A stretch of 64,000 bases of DNA. Source: Streptomyces sp. NBRC 110611 (GTDB taxonomy: Bacteria; Actinomycetota; Actinomycetes; Streptomycetales; Streptomycetaceae). Each line of letters starts with the position of its first letter. Position 1 is the stretch's first letter. Positions 43,157 through 51,929 of the stretch are shown here, in pieces. Below the pieces are notes generated by a model. That model ran no database searches. It was not told the DNA's origin and saw only the letters and a list, made by a program, of their open reading frames with translations. The stretch spans positions 77,256 through 141,255 of the forward strand of contig NZ_BBUY01000013.1 of NCBI RefSeq assembly GCF_001590865.1, given 5' to 3'. The translations under genes were made by a program, and so were the position numbers.

Positions 43157-45935
43157 TGCCCAGCTGCATCTCGACCAGCTCGGCGTTGGTGTGCGCCTGC
43201 TTGGCCGCCGGTGCGGCGGTCTCGGCGGCGGTCTTCTTCGCCGGAGCGGAGTCCTTGACCGTGTCCGTCTGGCGCGGCGCCGACTGGGCCAGGCCCTCGA
43301 CGTCGACGTCCTCCTCGACCGGCTCGTACGAACCGGTCTCCAGGTGACGCTGGCGCTCCTCGACGGAGTGGATGCCGAGCGCCGAGCGGGTCTCGAAGGG
43401 CAGGAAGTCCAGCGCCAGGCGGCGGAAGATGTAGTCGACGATCGACTGGGCCATCCGCACGTCCGGGTCGTCGGTCATACCGGCCGGCTCGAAGCGCATG
43501 TTGGTGAACTTCGAGACGTAGGTCTCCAGCGGGACGCCGTACTGCAGGCCCACCGACACCGCGATGGAGAAGGCGTCCATCATGCCCGCGAGGGTCGAGC
43601 CCTGCTTGGACATCTTCAGGAAGACCTCACCGAGACCGTCGTCCGGGTAGGAGTTGGCGGTCATATAGCCCTCGGCGCCGCCGACCGTGAAGGAGGTGGT
43701 GATCCCGGGGCGGCCCTTGGGGAGGCGCTTGCGGACCGGGCGGTACTCGACGACCTTCTTCTCGGCGGCCGGCTCGGCCTCGGCCTTCTTCTCCTCCTCC
43801 TTCTTCTTGGCGGAGAGCGGCTGGCCGACCTTGCAGTTGTCGCGGTAGATCGCCAGCGCCTTCAGGCCGAGCTTCCAGCCCTGGAAGTAGACGTCCTCGA
43901 TGTCCTCGACGGTGGCCGACTCCGGGACATTGACCGTCTTGGAGATCGCACCGGAGAGGAACGGCTGCGCCGCGGCCATCATGCGGACGTGGCCCATCGG
44001 GGAGATGGAGCGGTCGCCCATGGCGCAGTCGAAGACCTCGTAGTGCTCCGGCTTGAGGCCGGGGGCGTCGATGACATTGCCGTGGTCGGCGATGTGGGCG
44101 ACGATCGCCTCGACCTGCTCCGCCTGGTAGCCGAGACGCTTGAGCGCCTTCGGGACCGTCTGGTTGACGATCTGCATGGAGCCGCCGCCGACCAGCTTCT
44201 TGAACTTGACCAGGGCGAGGTCGGGCTCGACGCCCGTGGTGTCGCAGTCCATCATCAGGCCGATGGTGCCCGTCGGGGCGAGCACCGAGGCCTGGGCGTT
44301 GCGGAACCCGTTCTTCTCGCCGAGGCGGAGGACGTCCTGCCAGGCCTCGGTCGCCGCGGCCCAGACCGGGGTGTCCAGGTCGTCCATGCGCTTGGCGGCG
44401 CCGTTGGCGTCGGCGTGCTGCTTCATGACGCGCTTGTGGGCGTCGGCGTTACGGGCGTAGCCGTCGTACGCGCCGACCACCGCGGCGAGCTCGGCGGAGC
44501 GCCGGTAGGAGGTGCCGGTCATCAGGGAGGTGATGGCACCGGCCAGCGCGCGGCCGCCGTCGGAGTCGTAGGCGTGGCCGGTGGCCATCAGCAGCGCGCC
44601 GAGGTTGGCGTAGCCGATGCCCAGCTGGCGGTAGGCGCGGGTGGTCTCGCCGATCTTCTGGGTGGGGAAGTCGGCGAAGCAGATGGAGATGTCCATCGCG
44701 GTGATGACCAGCTCGACGACCTTGGCGAAGCGCTCGGCGTCGAAGGCCTGGTTGCCCTGGTCGTCGTCGCGCAGGAACTTCAGGAGGTTGAGCGAGGCGA
44801 GGTTGCACGAGGAGTTGTCCAGGTGCATGTACTCGCTGCAGGGGTTGGACGCGGTGATGCGGCCGGTCTCCGGCGAGGTGTGCCAGTGGTTGATGGTGTC
44901 GTCGTACTGGATGCCGGGGTCGGCGCACGCCCAGGCCGCCTCGGCCATCTTGCGGAAGAGGCCCTTGGCGTCGACCTCTTCGATGACCTCACCGGTCAGG
45001 CGGCCGCGCAGGCCGAAGTTCGAGCCGGTCTCGACGGCCTTCATGAACTCGTCGTTCACGCGGACCGAGTTGTTGGCGTTCTGGTACTGGACGGACGTGA
45101 TGTCGTCGCCGCCCAGGTCCATGTCGAAGCCCGCGTCGCGCAGCGCGCGGATCTTCTCCTCCTCCTTCACCTTGGTCTCGATGAAGGCCTCGACGTCCGG
45201 GTGGTCGACGTCCAGGACGACCATCTTGGCCGCACGGCGGGTGGCACCGCCCGACTTGATGGTGCCCGCGGAGGCGTCGGCACCGCGCATGAAGGAGACC
45301 GGGCCGGAGGCGTTGCCACCGGAGGAGAGCAGCTCCTTGGAGGAGCGGATACGGGAGAGGTTCAGGCCGGCACCGGAGCCGCCCTTGAAGATCATCCCCT
45401 CTTCCTTGTACCAGTCCAGGATCGACTCCATGGAGTCGTCCACGGAGAGGATGAAGCAGGCGCTGACCTGCTGCGGCTGCTGGGTGCCGACGTTGAACCA
45501 GACAGGCGAGTTGAAGCTGAAGATCTGGTGCAGCAGGGCGTACGCCAGCTCGTGCTCGAAGATCTCGGCGTCCGCCGGGGAGGCGAAGTAGCCGTTCTTC
45601 TCGCCGCTCAGGCGGTACGTCTTGACCACACGGTCGATCAGCTGCTTCAGGCTCGACTCGCGGGACTCCGAGCCCACCGCACCACGGAAGTACTTGCTCG
45701 TGACGATGTTGACCGCGTTCACCGACCAGAAGTCGGGGAACTCCACGCCGCGCTGCTCGAAGTTGACCGAGCCGTCGCGCCAGTTGGTCATGACGACGTC
45801 ACGGCGCGCCCACTCCACCTCGTCGTACGGATGCACGCCGGGGGTGGTGTGGATGCGCTCGATGCGCAGCCCCTTGCTCGCCTTGCTGCCCTTGGCGCGG
45901 GAGCCTCGTGCCGGGCCGCTCGTCGTCTCTGTCAT
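43053..45935 (-). CDS. nrdJ: Adenosylcobalamin-dependent ribonucleotide reductase (class II)
   Basis: 960 residues. It reduces ribonucleotides to deoxyribonucleotides using B12 and thiols. Motifs: SFNSPVWFNVG near the N terminus, SACFILSVDDSM, the finger-loop active-site TASNPCSEYMHLDNSSCNL, and PTGTIGLMMDCDTTG. The C-terminal CFSCGTKMQRAGSCYLCEGC has the redox/zinc cysteines. Start ATG at 45935 with GGGAGG upstream. It follows nrdR on the same strand with a 124-bp gap and is expected to be co-transcribed and NrdR-regulated. Confidence 0.97.
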   Translation of the reverse strand: MTETTSGPARGSRAKGSKASKGLRIERIHTTPGVHPYDEVEWARRDVVMTNWRDGSVNFEQRGVEFPDFWSVNAVNIVTSKYFRGAVGSESRESSLKQLIDRVVKTYRLSGEKNGYFASPADAEIFEHELAYALLHQIFSFNSPVWFNVGTQQPQQVSACFILSVDDSMESILDWYKEEGMIFKGGSGAGLNLSRIRSSKELLSSGGNASGPVSFMRGADASAGTIKSGGATRRAAKMVVLDVDHPDVEAFIETKVKEEEKIRALRDAGFDMDLGGDDITSVQYQNANNSVRVNDEFMKAVETGSNFGLRGRLTGEVIEEVDAKGLFRKMAEAAWACADPGIQYDDTINHWHTSPETGRITASNPCSEYMHLDNSSCNLASLNLLKFLRDDDQGNQAFDAERFAKVVELVITAMDISICFADFPTQKIGETTRAYRQLGIGYANLGALLMATGHAYDSDGGRALAGAITSLMTGTSYRRSAELAAVVGAYDGYARNADAHKRVMKQHADANGAAKRMDDLDTPVWAAATEAWQDVLRLGEKNGFRNAQASVLAPTGTIGLMMDCDTTGVEPDLALVKFKKLVGGGSMQIVNQTVPKALKRLGYQAEQVEAIVAHIADHGNVIDAPGLKPEHYEVFDCAMGDRSISPMGHVRMMAAAQPFLSGAISKTVNVPESATVEDIEDVYFQGWKLGLKALAIYRDNCKVGQPLSAKKKEEEKKAEAEPAAEKKVVEYRPVRKRLPKGRPGITTSFTVGGAEGYMTANSYPDDGLGEVFLKMSKQGSTLAGMMDAFSIAVSVGLQYGVPLETYVSKFTNMRFEPAGMTDDPDVRMAQSIVDYIFRRLALDFLPFETRSALGIHSVEERQRHLETGSYEPVEEDVDVEGLAQSAPRQTDTVKDSAPAKKTAAETAAPAAKQAHTNAELVEMQLGINADAPLCFSCGTKMQRAGSCYLCEGCGSTSGCS

Positions 45936-46059
45936 TCCGCCTCCCTGTATACGGGCAAACGCCCATATGTGCGCACACATTCCGTGGCACGGTGTTTGTC
46001 TTTCTGATACCGGGGCGCCCTGCTCTCGCCCCGATGCATGTCCTGAATGCGCGCCGAAC

Positions 46060-46590
46060 TCAGTCGGCGGCGGTGGCGGGCACGGGAACGACCGGACCGC
46101 CGGTCGCGCCGCCGGCCCCGTCTTCCTGCCCGGGCGGCCCCTGCTCGCGCTGCTCCCGCAGCTCGGCGATGGCCGCCTCGAAGTCCTCGAGCGAATCGAA
46201 TGCCCGGTAGACGGACGCGAAGCGCAGGTACGCGACGAGGTCGAGTTCCTGCAGCGGGCCCAGTATGGCGAGCCCGACGTCGTGGGTGGTCAGCTCGGCA
46301 CTGCCGGTGGCGCGCACCGCCTCCTCGACCCGCTGGCCGAGCTTCGCGAGGGCGTCCTCGGTGACCGGACGGCCCTGGCAGGCCTTGCGCACCCCCGCGA
46401 TGACCTTGTTGCGGCTGAAGGGCTCGGTGACCCCGCTCCGCTTGATCACCATCAGTGACGCCGTTTCGATGGTCGTGAAACGGCGGGAACAGTCGGGGCA
46501 CTGGCGGCGCCGGCGGATCGCCGTACCGTCGTCGGTGGTCCGGCTGTCGACGACCCGGCTGTCGGGGTGCCTGCAGAAGGGGCAGTGCAT
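46060..46590 (-). CDS. nrdR: Transcriptional repressor NrdR
   Basis: 176 residues. The zinc ribbon MHCPFCRHPDSRVVDSR with RRRRQCPDCSRRFTTIE at the N terminus is followed by an ATP-cone domain (VIKRSGVTEPFSRNKVIAG, ACQGRPVTEDALAKL) that binds ATP/dATP. It represses ribonucleotide reductase genes when dATP is high. A 25-residue Gly/Pro-rich tail follows. Start ATG at 46590 with GGAGG upstream. Two NrdR boxes lie about 140-185 bp upstream, so the nrdR-nrdJ operon is self-regulated. Confidence 0.96.
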   Translation of the reverse strand: MHCPFCRHPDSRVVDSRTTDDGTAIRRRRQCPDCSRRFTTIETASLMVIKRSGVTEPFSRNKVIAGVRKACQGRPVTEDALAKLGQRVEEAVRATGSAELTTHDVGLAILGPLQELDLVAYLRFASVYRAFDSLEDFEAAIAELREQREQGPPGQEDGAGGATGGPVVPVPATAAD

Positions 46591-46730
46591 GGCTCCACCC
46601 TCCTCACCCTCGATTTGCGGACGTGCATACGCCATCGATCCCGGCGTACGACGAATAAACCCTCGGGTCCGTGCGGGCCCCTCGGAGCAGCCACAAGCAT
46701 AGGCGATTCCCGGACCCCGAAGGACCAGGC

Positions 46731-46776
46731 ACCACAACTTATGGGCGACCTGACGCGTGCAACCACTAGATGTGGT
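46731..46776. promoter_or_regulatory. Pair of NrdR boxes upstream of nrdR
   Basis: Plus-strand ACCACAACTTATGGG (46731-46745) and ACCACTAGATGTGGT (46762-46776). Each has the CCAC-N6-TGG core of actinobacterial NrdR boxes. The repeat distance is 31 bp, three helical turns, the usual spacing for cooperative NrdR binding. Confidence 0.8.
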
Positions 46777-47013
46777 GTCGGCCCGCTTACATCCGCCTAC
46801 CGCGTGTCGCGGTGGAGGCGGGCCGGGCGGTCGCCCACGAGGGTACGGGAAGCCACCCGGGCGGCCGCGCGGAGGGCCGGGGGTGACAGAATCGGCCGGG
46901 CCGCGAGCGGCCGGCGGAGGCGGACGAGGAACCCTCCCGGGAGCCCCTCCCGACGCGCCACGCGCCATACACCCAGCCACTTGATCGGGTCAGCCAATCA
47001 GCGAATATTTCAC

Positions 47014-47029
47014 TCGAACGTGTGTTTGG
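47014..47029 (+). promoter_or_regulatory. LexA (SOS) box upstream of lexA
   Basis: TCGAACGTGTGTTTGG matches the actinobacterial LexA consensus CGAAC-N4-GTTCG at nine of ten core bases. It lies 63 bp before the lexA GTG, consistent with autoregulation. Confidence 0.82.
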
Positions 47030-47091
47030 CGCAACCTTTCGAAAGCAACTACCGTTGGCTAACTAGGGAGAACATTTCGAGAGGGGCCGCC

Positions 47092-47892
47092 GTGACCACC
47101 ACCGCAGACAGCGCGACCATCACCACACCAAGCCACTCCCCGAGCCGATTCGATCATCCGCAGACGGCACAGCGGCCGCCGATGGACGACGCCACGCTGG
47201 ACTCCGAAGAGCAGAAGCCCGCCCGTTCGCTGCCCGGCCGGCCGCCCGGAATCCGCGCTGACAGTTCGGGGCTCACGGACCGCCAGCGCAGGGTGATCGA
47301 GGTGATCCGGGACTCCGTGCAGCGGCGTGGGTACCCGCCGTCCATGCGGGAGATCGGCCAGGCCGTCGGGCTGTCCAGCACGTCGTCCGTCGCCCACCAG
47401 CTCATGGCTCTGGAGCGCAAGGGCTTCCTGCGGCGCGACCCGCACCGCCCCCGCGCGTACGAGGTCCGCGGCTCCGACCAGCCGACCAGCGCCGCGACCG
47501 AGACCGCCGGCAAACCCGCCGCTTCCTACGTTCCGCTCGTCGGCCGGATCGCCGCCGGTGGCCCGATCCTCGCGGAGGAGTCGGTCGAGGACGTCTTCCC
47601 GCTCCCCCGCCAGCTCGTCGGCGACGGCGAACTGTTCGTACTGAAGGTCGTCGGCGACTCCATGATCGAGGCCGCGATCTGCGACGGCGACTGGGTCACG
47701 GTCCGCCGCCAGCCGGTCGCCGAGAACGGCGACATCGTCGCCGCGATGCTCGACGGAGAGGCCACCGTCAAGCGCTTCAAGCGCGAGGACGGCCATGTAT
47801 GGCTGCTGCCCCACAACTCCTCGTACCAGCCGATCCCCGGTGACGAGGCGACCATCCTCGGCAAGGTGGTCGCGGTGCTGCGCCGCGTCTGA
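47092..47892 (+). CDS. lexA: SOS-response repressor LexA
   Basis: 266 residues from a GTG with GAGAGG upstream. An unusual N-terminal extension of about 60 residues precedes the winged helix (LTDRQRRVIEVIRDSVQ, GYPPSMREIGQAVGLSSTS). The C-terminal S24 peptidase domain has the self-cleavage site in GRIAAGGP, the catalytic Ser in VVGDSMIEAAICDGD and the catalytic Lys in EATVKRFKRE. RecA-stimulated autocleavage releases repressed DNA-repair genes. A shorter start at the ATG of MDDATLDSEEQ is possible and would remove much of the extension. Confidence 0.96.
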   Translation: MTTTADSATITTPSHSPSRFDHPQTAQRPPMDDATLDSEEQKPARSLPGRPPGIRADSSGLTDRQRRVIEVIRDSVQRRGYPPSMREIGQAVGLSSTSSVAHQLMALERKGFLRRDPHRPRAYEVRGSDQPTSAATETAGKPAASYVPLVGRIAAGGPILAEESVEDVFPLPRQLVGDGELFVLKVVGDSMIEAAICDGDWVTVRRQPVAENGDIVAAMLDGEATVKRFKREDGHVWLLPHNSSYQPIPGDEATILGKVVAVLRRV

Positions 47893-47911
47893 CCCACCCC
47901 TCACGACCGAG

Positions 47912-47946
47912 CCCCGGAACCACTGCGCCGGTTCCGGGGTTTGGTT
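47912..47946. terminator. lexA terminator
   Basis: A perfect 10-bp stem, CCCCGGAACC (47912-47921) with GGTTCCGGGG (47930-47939), 8-nt loop, followed by TTTGGTT. It lies 19 nt after the lexA stop and between convergent genes. Confidence 0.9.
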
Positions 47947-47986
47947 CTGCGCGCCCGGCCTCGCGCGCCGTGCGCGGTGCCCGGGG

Positions 47987-49987
47987 TCAGGAGTCGGTGG
48001 CGGCCTTCTTCGCCGCCTCGTCGATGGCGGCCAGGGAGCGGCGGACCTGGTTGCGGTCCGTGGTGTACCAGAAGTCCGGCATGGAGCGGCGGAGGAAGGA
48101 TCCGTAGCGGGCGCGTTCGACGCGGGGGTCCAGGACGGCGACCACACCGCGGTCGCCCGTGGCACGTACGAGGCGGCCCGCGCCCTGGGCCATCAGCAGG
48201 GCGGCGTGGGTGGCCGCGACGGCCATGAAGCCGTTGCCGCCCGCCTCCTCCACGGCCTTCTGGCGGGCGCTCATCAGCGGGTCGTCGGGGCGCGGGAACG
48301 GCACCCGGTCCATCACCACCAGCTGGCAGTTCGGGCCCGGTACGTCGACGCCCTGCCAGAGGGAGAGCGTCCCGAACAGGCAGGTCCGGGCGTCGGCGGC
48401 GAAGTTCCGGATCAGCTCGCCGAGGGTCTCCTCGCCCTGGAGCAGGATCGGCGTGTCCAGGCGGCCGCGCAGCTCTTCGGCGGCGGCCTGGGCGGCCCGC
48501 ATGGAGGAGAACAGGCCGAGAGTGCGGCCGCCCGCGGCCTCGATCAGCTCGGCGAGTTCGTCGAGCATGTCGGTGCGGCTGCCCTCGCGGCCCGGCTGGG
48601 CGAGGTGCTTGGCGACGTAGAGGATGCCCTGCTTCGCGTAGTCGAAGGGGGAGCCGACGTCCAGGCCCTTCCAGGGCGGGCAGTCCTCGCCTTCGGTGCC
48701 CTCGGGGGCCAGGCCCAGGGAGGCCGCGACGCCGTTGAAGTCGCCGCCGAGCTTGAGGGTGGCGGAGGTGAGGGTGACGGAGCGGTCCTCGAAGAGCTTC
48801 TCCCTCAGGAGGCCGGAGACCGACAGCGGCGCCACCCGGAGGGAGGCCCCGCCGGGTCGGTATGCGGCTCCGCCGCGGGCATCGTGGCGCTCGTACCAGA
48901 CCACGTCGTACTCGGAGCCGTTGGCGATGCGCTCGGCCACCGCGTGGACGTTCTCCACCGACGCCAGCGCCTGCTTGCGGACGGCGTCCTCGTCCTGCAC
49001 CGACTTGTCGCGGGTCGAGCCCAGCGCCGTGATCACCGTACGGGCGGCGTCCCGCAGCGCCATCAGGCAGTACCGGAGGTCCTCCGGGATCTCTTCGAGG
49101 CGTCCGGGCAGGGCCAGCTCCATCAGGCGCTCGAAGGTCTCGGCGGCGGTCTGAAGCTGGTCCGCGGCCTTCTCGTCGACGAGCTTGGCGGCCCGGCGCA
49201 CGGCACGGTTGACCTGGCCGGGGGTGAGCTCGCCGGTGGCCACGCCGGTGACCCGGGAGACCAGCTCATGGGCCTCGTCGATGATCAGGACCTCGTGCTG
49301 CGGGAGGACCGGTGCACCCTCGATCGCGTCGATGGCGAGCAGCGCGTGGTTGGTGATCACGACGTCGGCGAGTTTGGCGCGCTCCCGGGCGGCCTCGGCG
49401 AAGCACTCCGCCCCGTATGCGCACTTCGAGGCGCCCAGACACTCCCGGGAGGAGACCGAGACCTGCCCCCAGGCCCGGTCCGAGACACCAGGCGTCAGAT
49501 CATCGCGGTCGCCGGTCTCGGTCTCGTCCGCCCAGTCGCGCAGCCGCAGCAGGTCCTTGCCGAGCCTGCTGGTCGGTGCGGCCTGCTCGAACACGTCGAA
49601 GAGGCCGTCCTCCTCTTCCTGCGGGGCGCCCTCGTGCAGGCGGTGCAGGCACAGGTAGTTCGACCGGCCCTTGAGCATGGCGAACTCCGGGCGGCGGCGC
49701 AGCAGCGGGCGCAGCGCCTCGACCGTCCGCGGAAGATCGCGCTCCACCAGCTGGCGCTGCAGGGCGAGGGTGGCTGTGGCGATCACGACCCTCTCGCCAT
49801 GGGCGAGCGCCGGCACCAGATAGCCGAGGGACTTTCCGGTGCCGGTGCCGGCCTGGACGAGCAGATGGGCGTTCTCGTCCACGGCCTCGGCGACGGCCTC
49901 GGCCATCGCCACCTGGCCGGGGCGCTCGGTGCCGCCGACGGCCGCGACGGCGGCGTGCAGCAGATCGGGAAGGGAGGGCTTCGTCAT
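47987..49987 (-). CDS. dinG: DinG-type ATP-dependent DNA helicase
   Basis: 666 residues of the XPD/DinG superfamily 2 helicases. Walker A VQAGTGTGKSLGYL, DEAH in IIDEAHEL, SATL motif (VTLTSATLKLGG), motif V LWQGVDVPG and motif VI QGAGRLVR. Four cysteines between motifs I and II (NYLC, then ECLGASKC, AYGAEC) match an iron-sulfur cluster site. It unwinds DNA with 5'-3' polarity, typically at damaged forks or R-loops. Convergent with lexA. No LexA box was seen in the 70 bp upstream, so SOS control is not shown by the sequence. Confidence 0.9.
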   Translation of the reverse strand: MTKPSLPDLLHAAVAAVGGTERPGQVAMAEAVAEAVDENAHLLVQAGTGTGKSLGYLVPALAHGERVVIATATLALQRQLVERDLPRTVEALRPLLRRRPEFAMLKGRSNYLCLHRLHEGAPQEEEDGLFDVFEQAAPTSRLGKDLLRLRDWADETETGDRDDLTPGVSDRAWGQVSVSSRECLGASKCAYGAECFAEAARERAKLADVVITNHALLAIDAIEGAPVLPQHEVLIIDEAHELVSRVTGVATGELTPGQVNRAVRRAAKLVDEKAADQLQTAAETFERLMELALPGRLEEIPEDLRYCLMALRDAARTVITALGSTRDKSVQDEDAVRKQALASVENVHAVAERIANGSEYDVVWYERHDARGGAAYRPGGASLRVAPLSVSGLLREKLFEDRSVTLTSATLKLGGDFNGVAASLGLAPEGTEGEDCPPWKGLDVGSPFDYAKQGILYVAKHLAQPGREGSRTDMLDELAELIEAAGGRTLGLFSSMRAAQAAAEELRGRLDTPILLQGEETLGELIRNFAADARTCLFGTLSLWQGVDVPGPNCQLVVMDRVPFPRPDDPLMSARQKAVEEAGGNGFMAVAATHAALLMAQGAGRLVRATGDRGVVAVLDPRVERARYGSFLRRSMPDFWYTTDRNQVRRSLAAIDEAAKKAATDS

Positions 49988-50057
49988 AACGCTGCAAGCC
50001 TACGCGGGACCACTGACAGCGAGGGCTGGTGCCGGACCGTCCGCCGTCCGGGCCCGG

Positions 50058-51824
50058 TCACGCGGCGCACAGCGGGTTGGGGACGGTGCCGTGCACGGCG
50101 GCGTGTGGGCGCTCCCGGCGGTCGCGGTAGCCGTCCACATGCAGACGGTTGCGGTTCAGGCACAGGCGCTCGATCCGCGGGGTGAGCAGGTCGAAGGTCT
50201 CGTGCCGCTCCTTGAGGCCGGGGAACCGTTCGTGGTGGCGCAGGATCTCCGCCCGTACGAGTGACCAGAACTCGGCCTCGGAGACGTCCAGTTGGTCCGC
50301 GCACAGCGGTGCGAGGTACCGGAAGACGCCGACGAACAGCCCGGAGTGGATGAACTGGGTGAGGAAGGCGGGCGGTTCGGTCAGCAGCACCGCGCGGACG
50401 TCGTCCGGCATGGAGTCGTGCTCGGGAAGCGGCTGGGCGGAGGTGTTGACGTCGTCGACGAAGTCCTTCATCGCGAGGCGGGTGGGGACGTCGTGCTCGT
50501 CGAAGACCACGATGGCGTTCTCCCCGTGCGGGGAGAACACCGTGCCGTACTGGTAGAGGAAGTGCAGCAGAGGCGGCAGCAGGGCAGCGAAGAGCCGGCT
50601 CAGCCAGTCGCGCGGGGCCAGCCCCGAGCGGTGCACCAGCTCGGCTGTCAGGGCGCGGCCCTCAGGGTCGGTCTGCAGCAACGCGGCCAGTGTGCGGGCG
50701 CGTTCGCCGGGGCCGAGGTGGCCGCCGACCGGCTCGCGCCAGATGCAGCCGAGCAGCTCCTTGAACTGGTAGGGGACGCCGGGCAGCCGGTCGTAGAGCG
50801 GGTGCTCGACGGTGACGGAGGCGGTCTCGCCGAGCAGGATCACCCGGGTCTCGTCGCGGAGATACGGGTCGGTGTCGCGCAGCCCGTGGACCCAGCGGGT
50901 GACGGCGGGCGCGGCGAGGGTGCGCTCGGTGGGAAGACCGCGCCAGACCAGGGTGTTGAGGATGGACAGCGGCAGTTTGACGGTACGGGCCTCGGGCCGG
51001 CTGATGTTGAGGAAGGTACGGATCGACTGCTGCGGCAGGCGGAGGTCGTTGTCAGTGGGCAGCGCGATGATGGTTCCGTCCGCGAGTTGCGGGGCGAAGA
51101 GCGGGGCGATGGTCTCGTCCCATTGCCAGGGGTGGACGGGGAGATAGAGGTAGTCGGCGGGGTCCCGGCCCGCGTCGGCGATGACGCGGGCGAAGGCGTG
51201 CCGGGTGGCGGGGGCGAGCTCCTCGCCGTAGAGACGATCGGGGGTGGCGAGCGTGGGGATACCGCGGTAACGGGCGATGCTGTGGTGCGCGGCGAGCCAG
51301 GGCAGGCGGCGCGGGGTGCGGGCCTCGGGGGCCCAGGTCGCCGCGTCGGCGGCGGAGAAGCCGAGCCGGCCCTTGTTCGCGACGAGCCAGGGGTGGCCGG
51401 ACTGGTGGCCTTCGAGGGCGGCGTAGTCCAGGTCCGCGAGGTCGGCGGCGCTGAGGGCGGTGGCGGCCAGGCGGGTGTCGGCGGCGAGGGTGGCGGTCAG
51501 CTCGCGGATGAGGTGGCCGGTGGTGTCGCCGGACAGGTCCAGGAGGGTGTCGTGGGCGTGGGTGAGGAAGTGGAAGGGATCGGAGTCGGGGGTGATCGAG
51601 TCGGGGTCGACGCGCCAGTGTCCGTAGGCGCCGCGGCGGGCGCGGAAGCGGTAGACCAGTGCGTCGGTCACCGGCAGGCGGTAGCGCGACGTGCCGTCGG
51701 GGGCAGTGCCGTCGGGCTCGGGGGTGAGGATTTCCTCGTACGCGAACTCGGCCAGGATCTTGGCGAAGAGCCGGCGCGCCGCGTGCTGCCAGGCGCTGTG
51801 CGAAGGCTGAGGTTCAGGAGACAA
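50058..51824 (-). CDS. NIS siderophore synthetase (IucA/IucC family), second copy
   Basis: 588 residues from a TTG with GGAG about 9 nt upstream. IucA/IucC features: LEGHQSGHPWLVANKGRLGF (ATP-binding segment), LPQQSIRTFLNISRP, HPWQWDETI and LAMKDFVDDVNTS. The enzyme adenylates a carboxylate such as citrate and couples it to an amine or alcohol. It lacks the GHPLHPTPKSREG-type motif of the other synthetase, so the two probably perform different condensations. Last gene of the cluster; a hairpin separates it from the preceding acyltransferase gene. Confidence 0.9.
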   Translation of the reverse strand: MSPEPQPSHSAWQHAARRLFAKILAEFAYEEILTPEPDGTAPDGTSRYRLPVTDALVYRFRARRGAYGHWRVDPDSITPDSDPFHFLTHAHDTLLDLSGDTTGHLIRELTATLAADTRLAATALSAADLADLDYAALEGHQSGHPWLVANKGRLGFSAADAATWAPEARTPRRLPWLAAHHSIARYRGIPTLATPDRLYGEELAPATRHAFARVIADAGRDPADYLYLPVHPWQWDETIAPLFAPQLADGTIIALPTDNDLRLPQQSIRTFLNISRPEARTVKLPLSILNTLVWRGLPTERTLAAPAVTRWVHGLRDTDPYLRDETRVILLGETASVTVEHPLYDRLPGVPYQFKELLGCIWREPVGGHLGPGERARTLAALLQTDPEGRALTAELVHRSGLAPRDWLSRLFAALLPPLLHFLYQYGTVFSPHGENAIVVFDEHDVPTRLAMKDFVDDVNTSAQPLPEHDSMPDDVRAVLLTEPPAFLTQFIHSGLFVGVFRYLAPLCADQLDVSEAEFWSLVRAEILRHHERFPGLKERHETFDLLTPRIERLCLNRNRLHVDGYRDRRERPHAAVHGTVPNPLCAA

Positions 51825-51903
51825 GGTGGGACTCCTCGAAACGTGACCGCCCCGGCACGGGTGGGGGACAACCGGGGCGGCGGGGTGGACGGCGGACCGG
51901 ACC

Positions 51904-51925
51904 GGGGCCGTCGACGGACGGCCCC
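51904..51925 (-). terminator. Hairpin between the NIS acyltransferase and second synthetase
   Basis: On the minus strand GGGGCCGTC and GACGGCCCC form a 9-bp stem with a 4-nt loop, just past the acyltransferase stop codon. No U tract. It may reduce read-through into the last gene. Confidence 0.5.
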
Positions 51926-51929
51926 GAGG

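Larger units (their letters stand above)
46591..47091. other. 501-bp divergent regulatory region between nrdR and lexA
   Basis: Contains the two NrdR boxes near 46731-46776, the lexA box at 47014-47029, and a CTTTCGAAAG palindrome near 47037. No cobalamin riboswitch motif was seen. No gene recognised. Confidence 0.6.

Noticed and set aside
42975..46007. A long plus-strand open frame (about 1000 codons) antisense to nrdJ
   Set aside because: Contains Arg/Gly/Leu/Val-biased low-complexity sequence with no domains. It is the mirror of nrdJ in a high-GC genome.
45936..46059. Cobalamin riboswitch before nrdJ
   Set aside because: No B12-box-like or conserved stem sequence seen. The gap is only 124 bp and holds a TGTGCGCACA palindrome.
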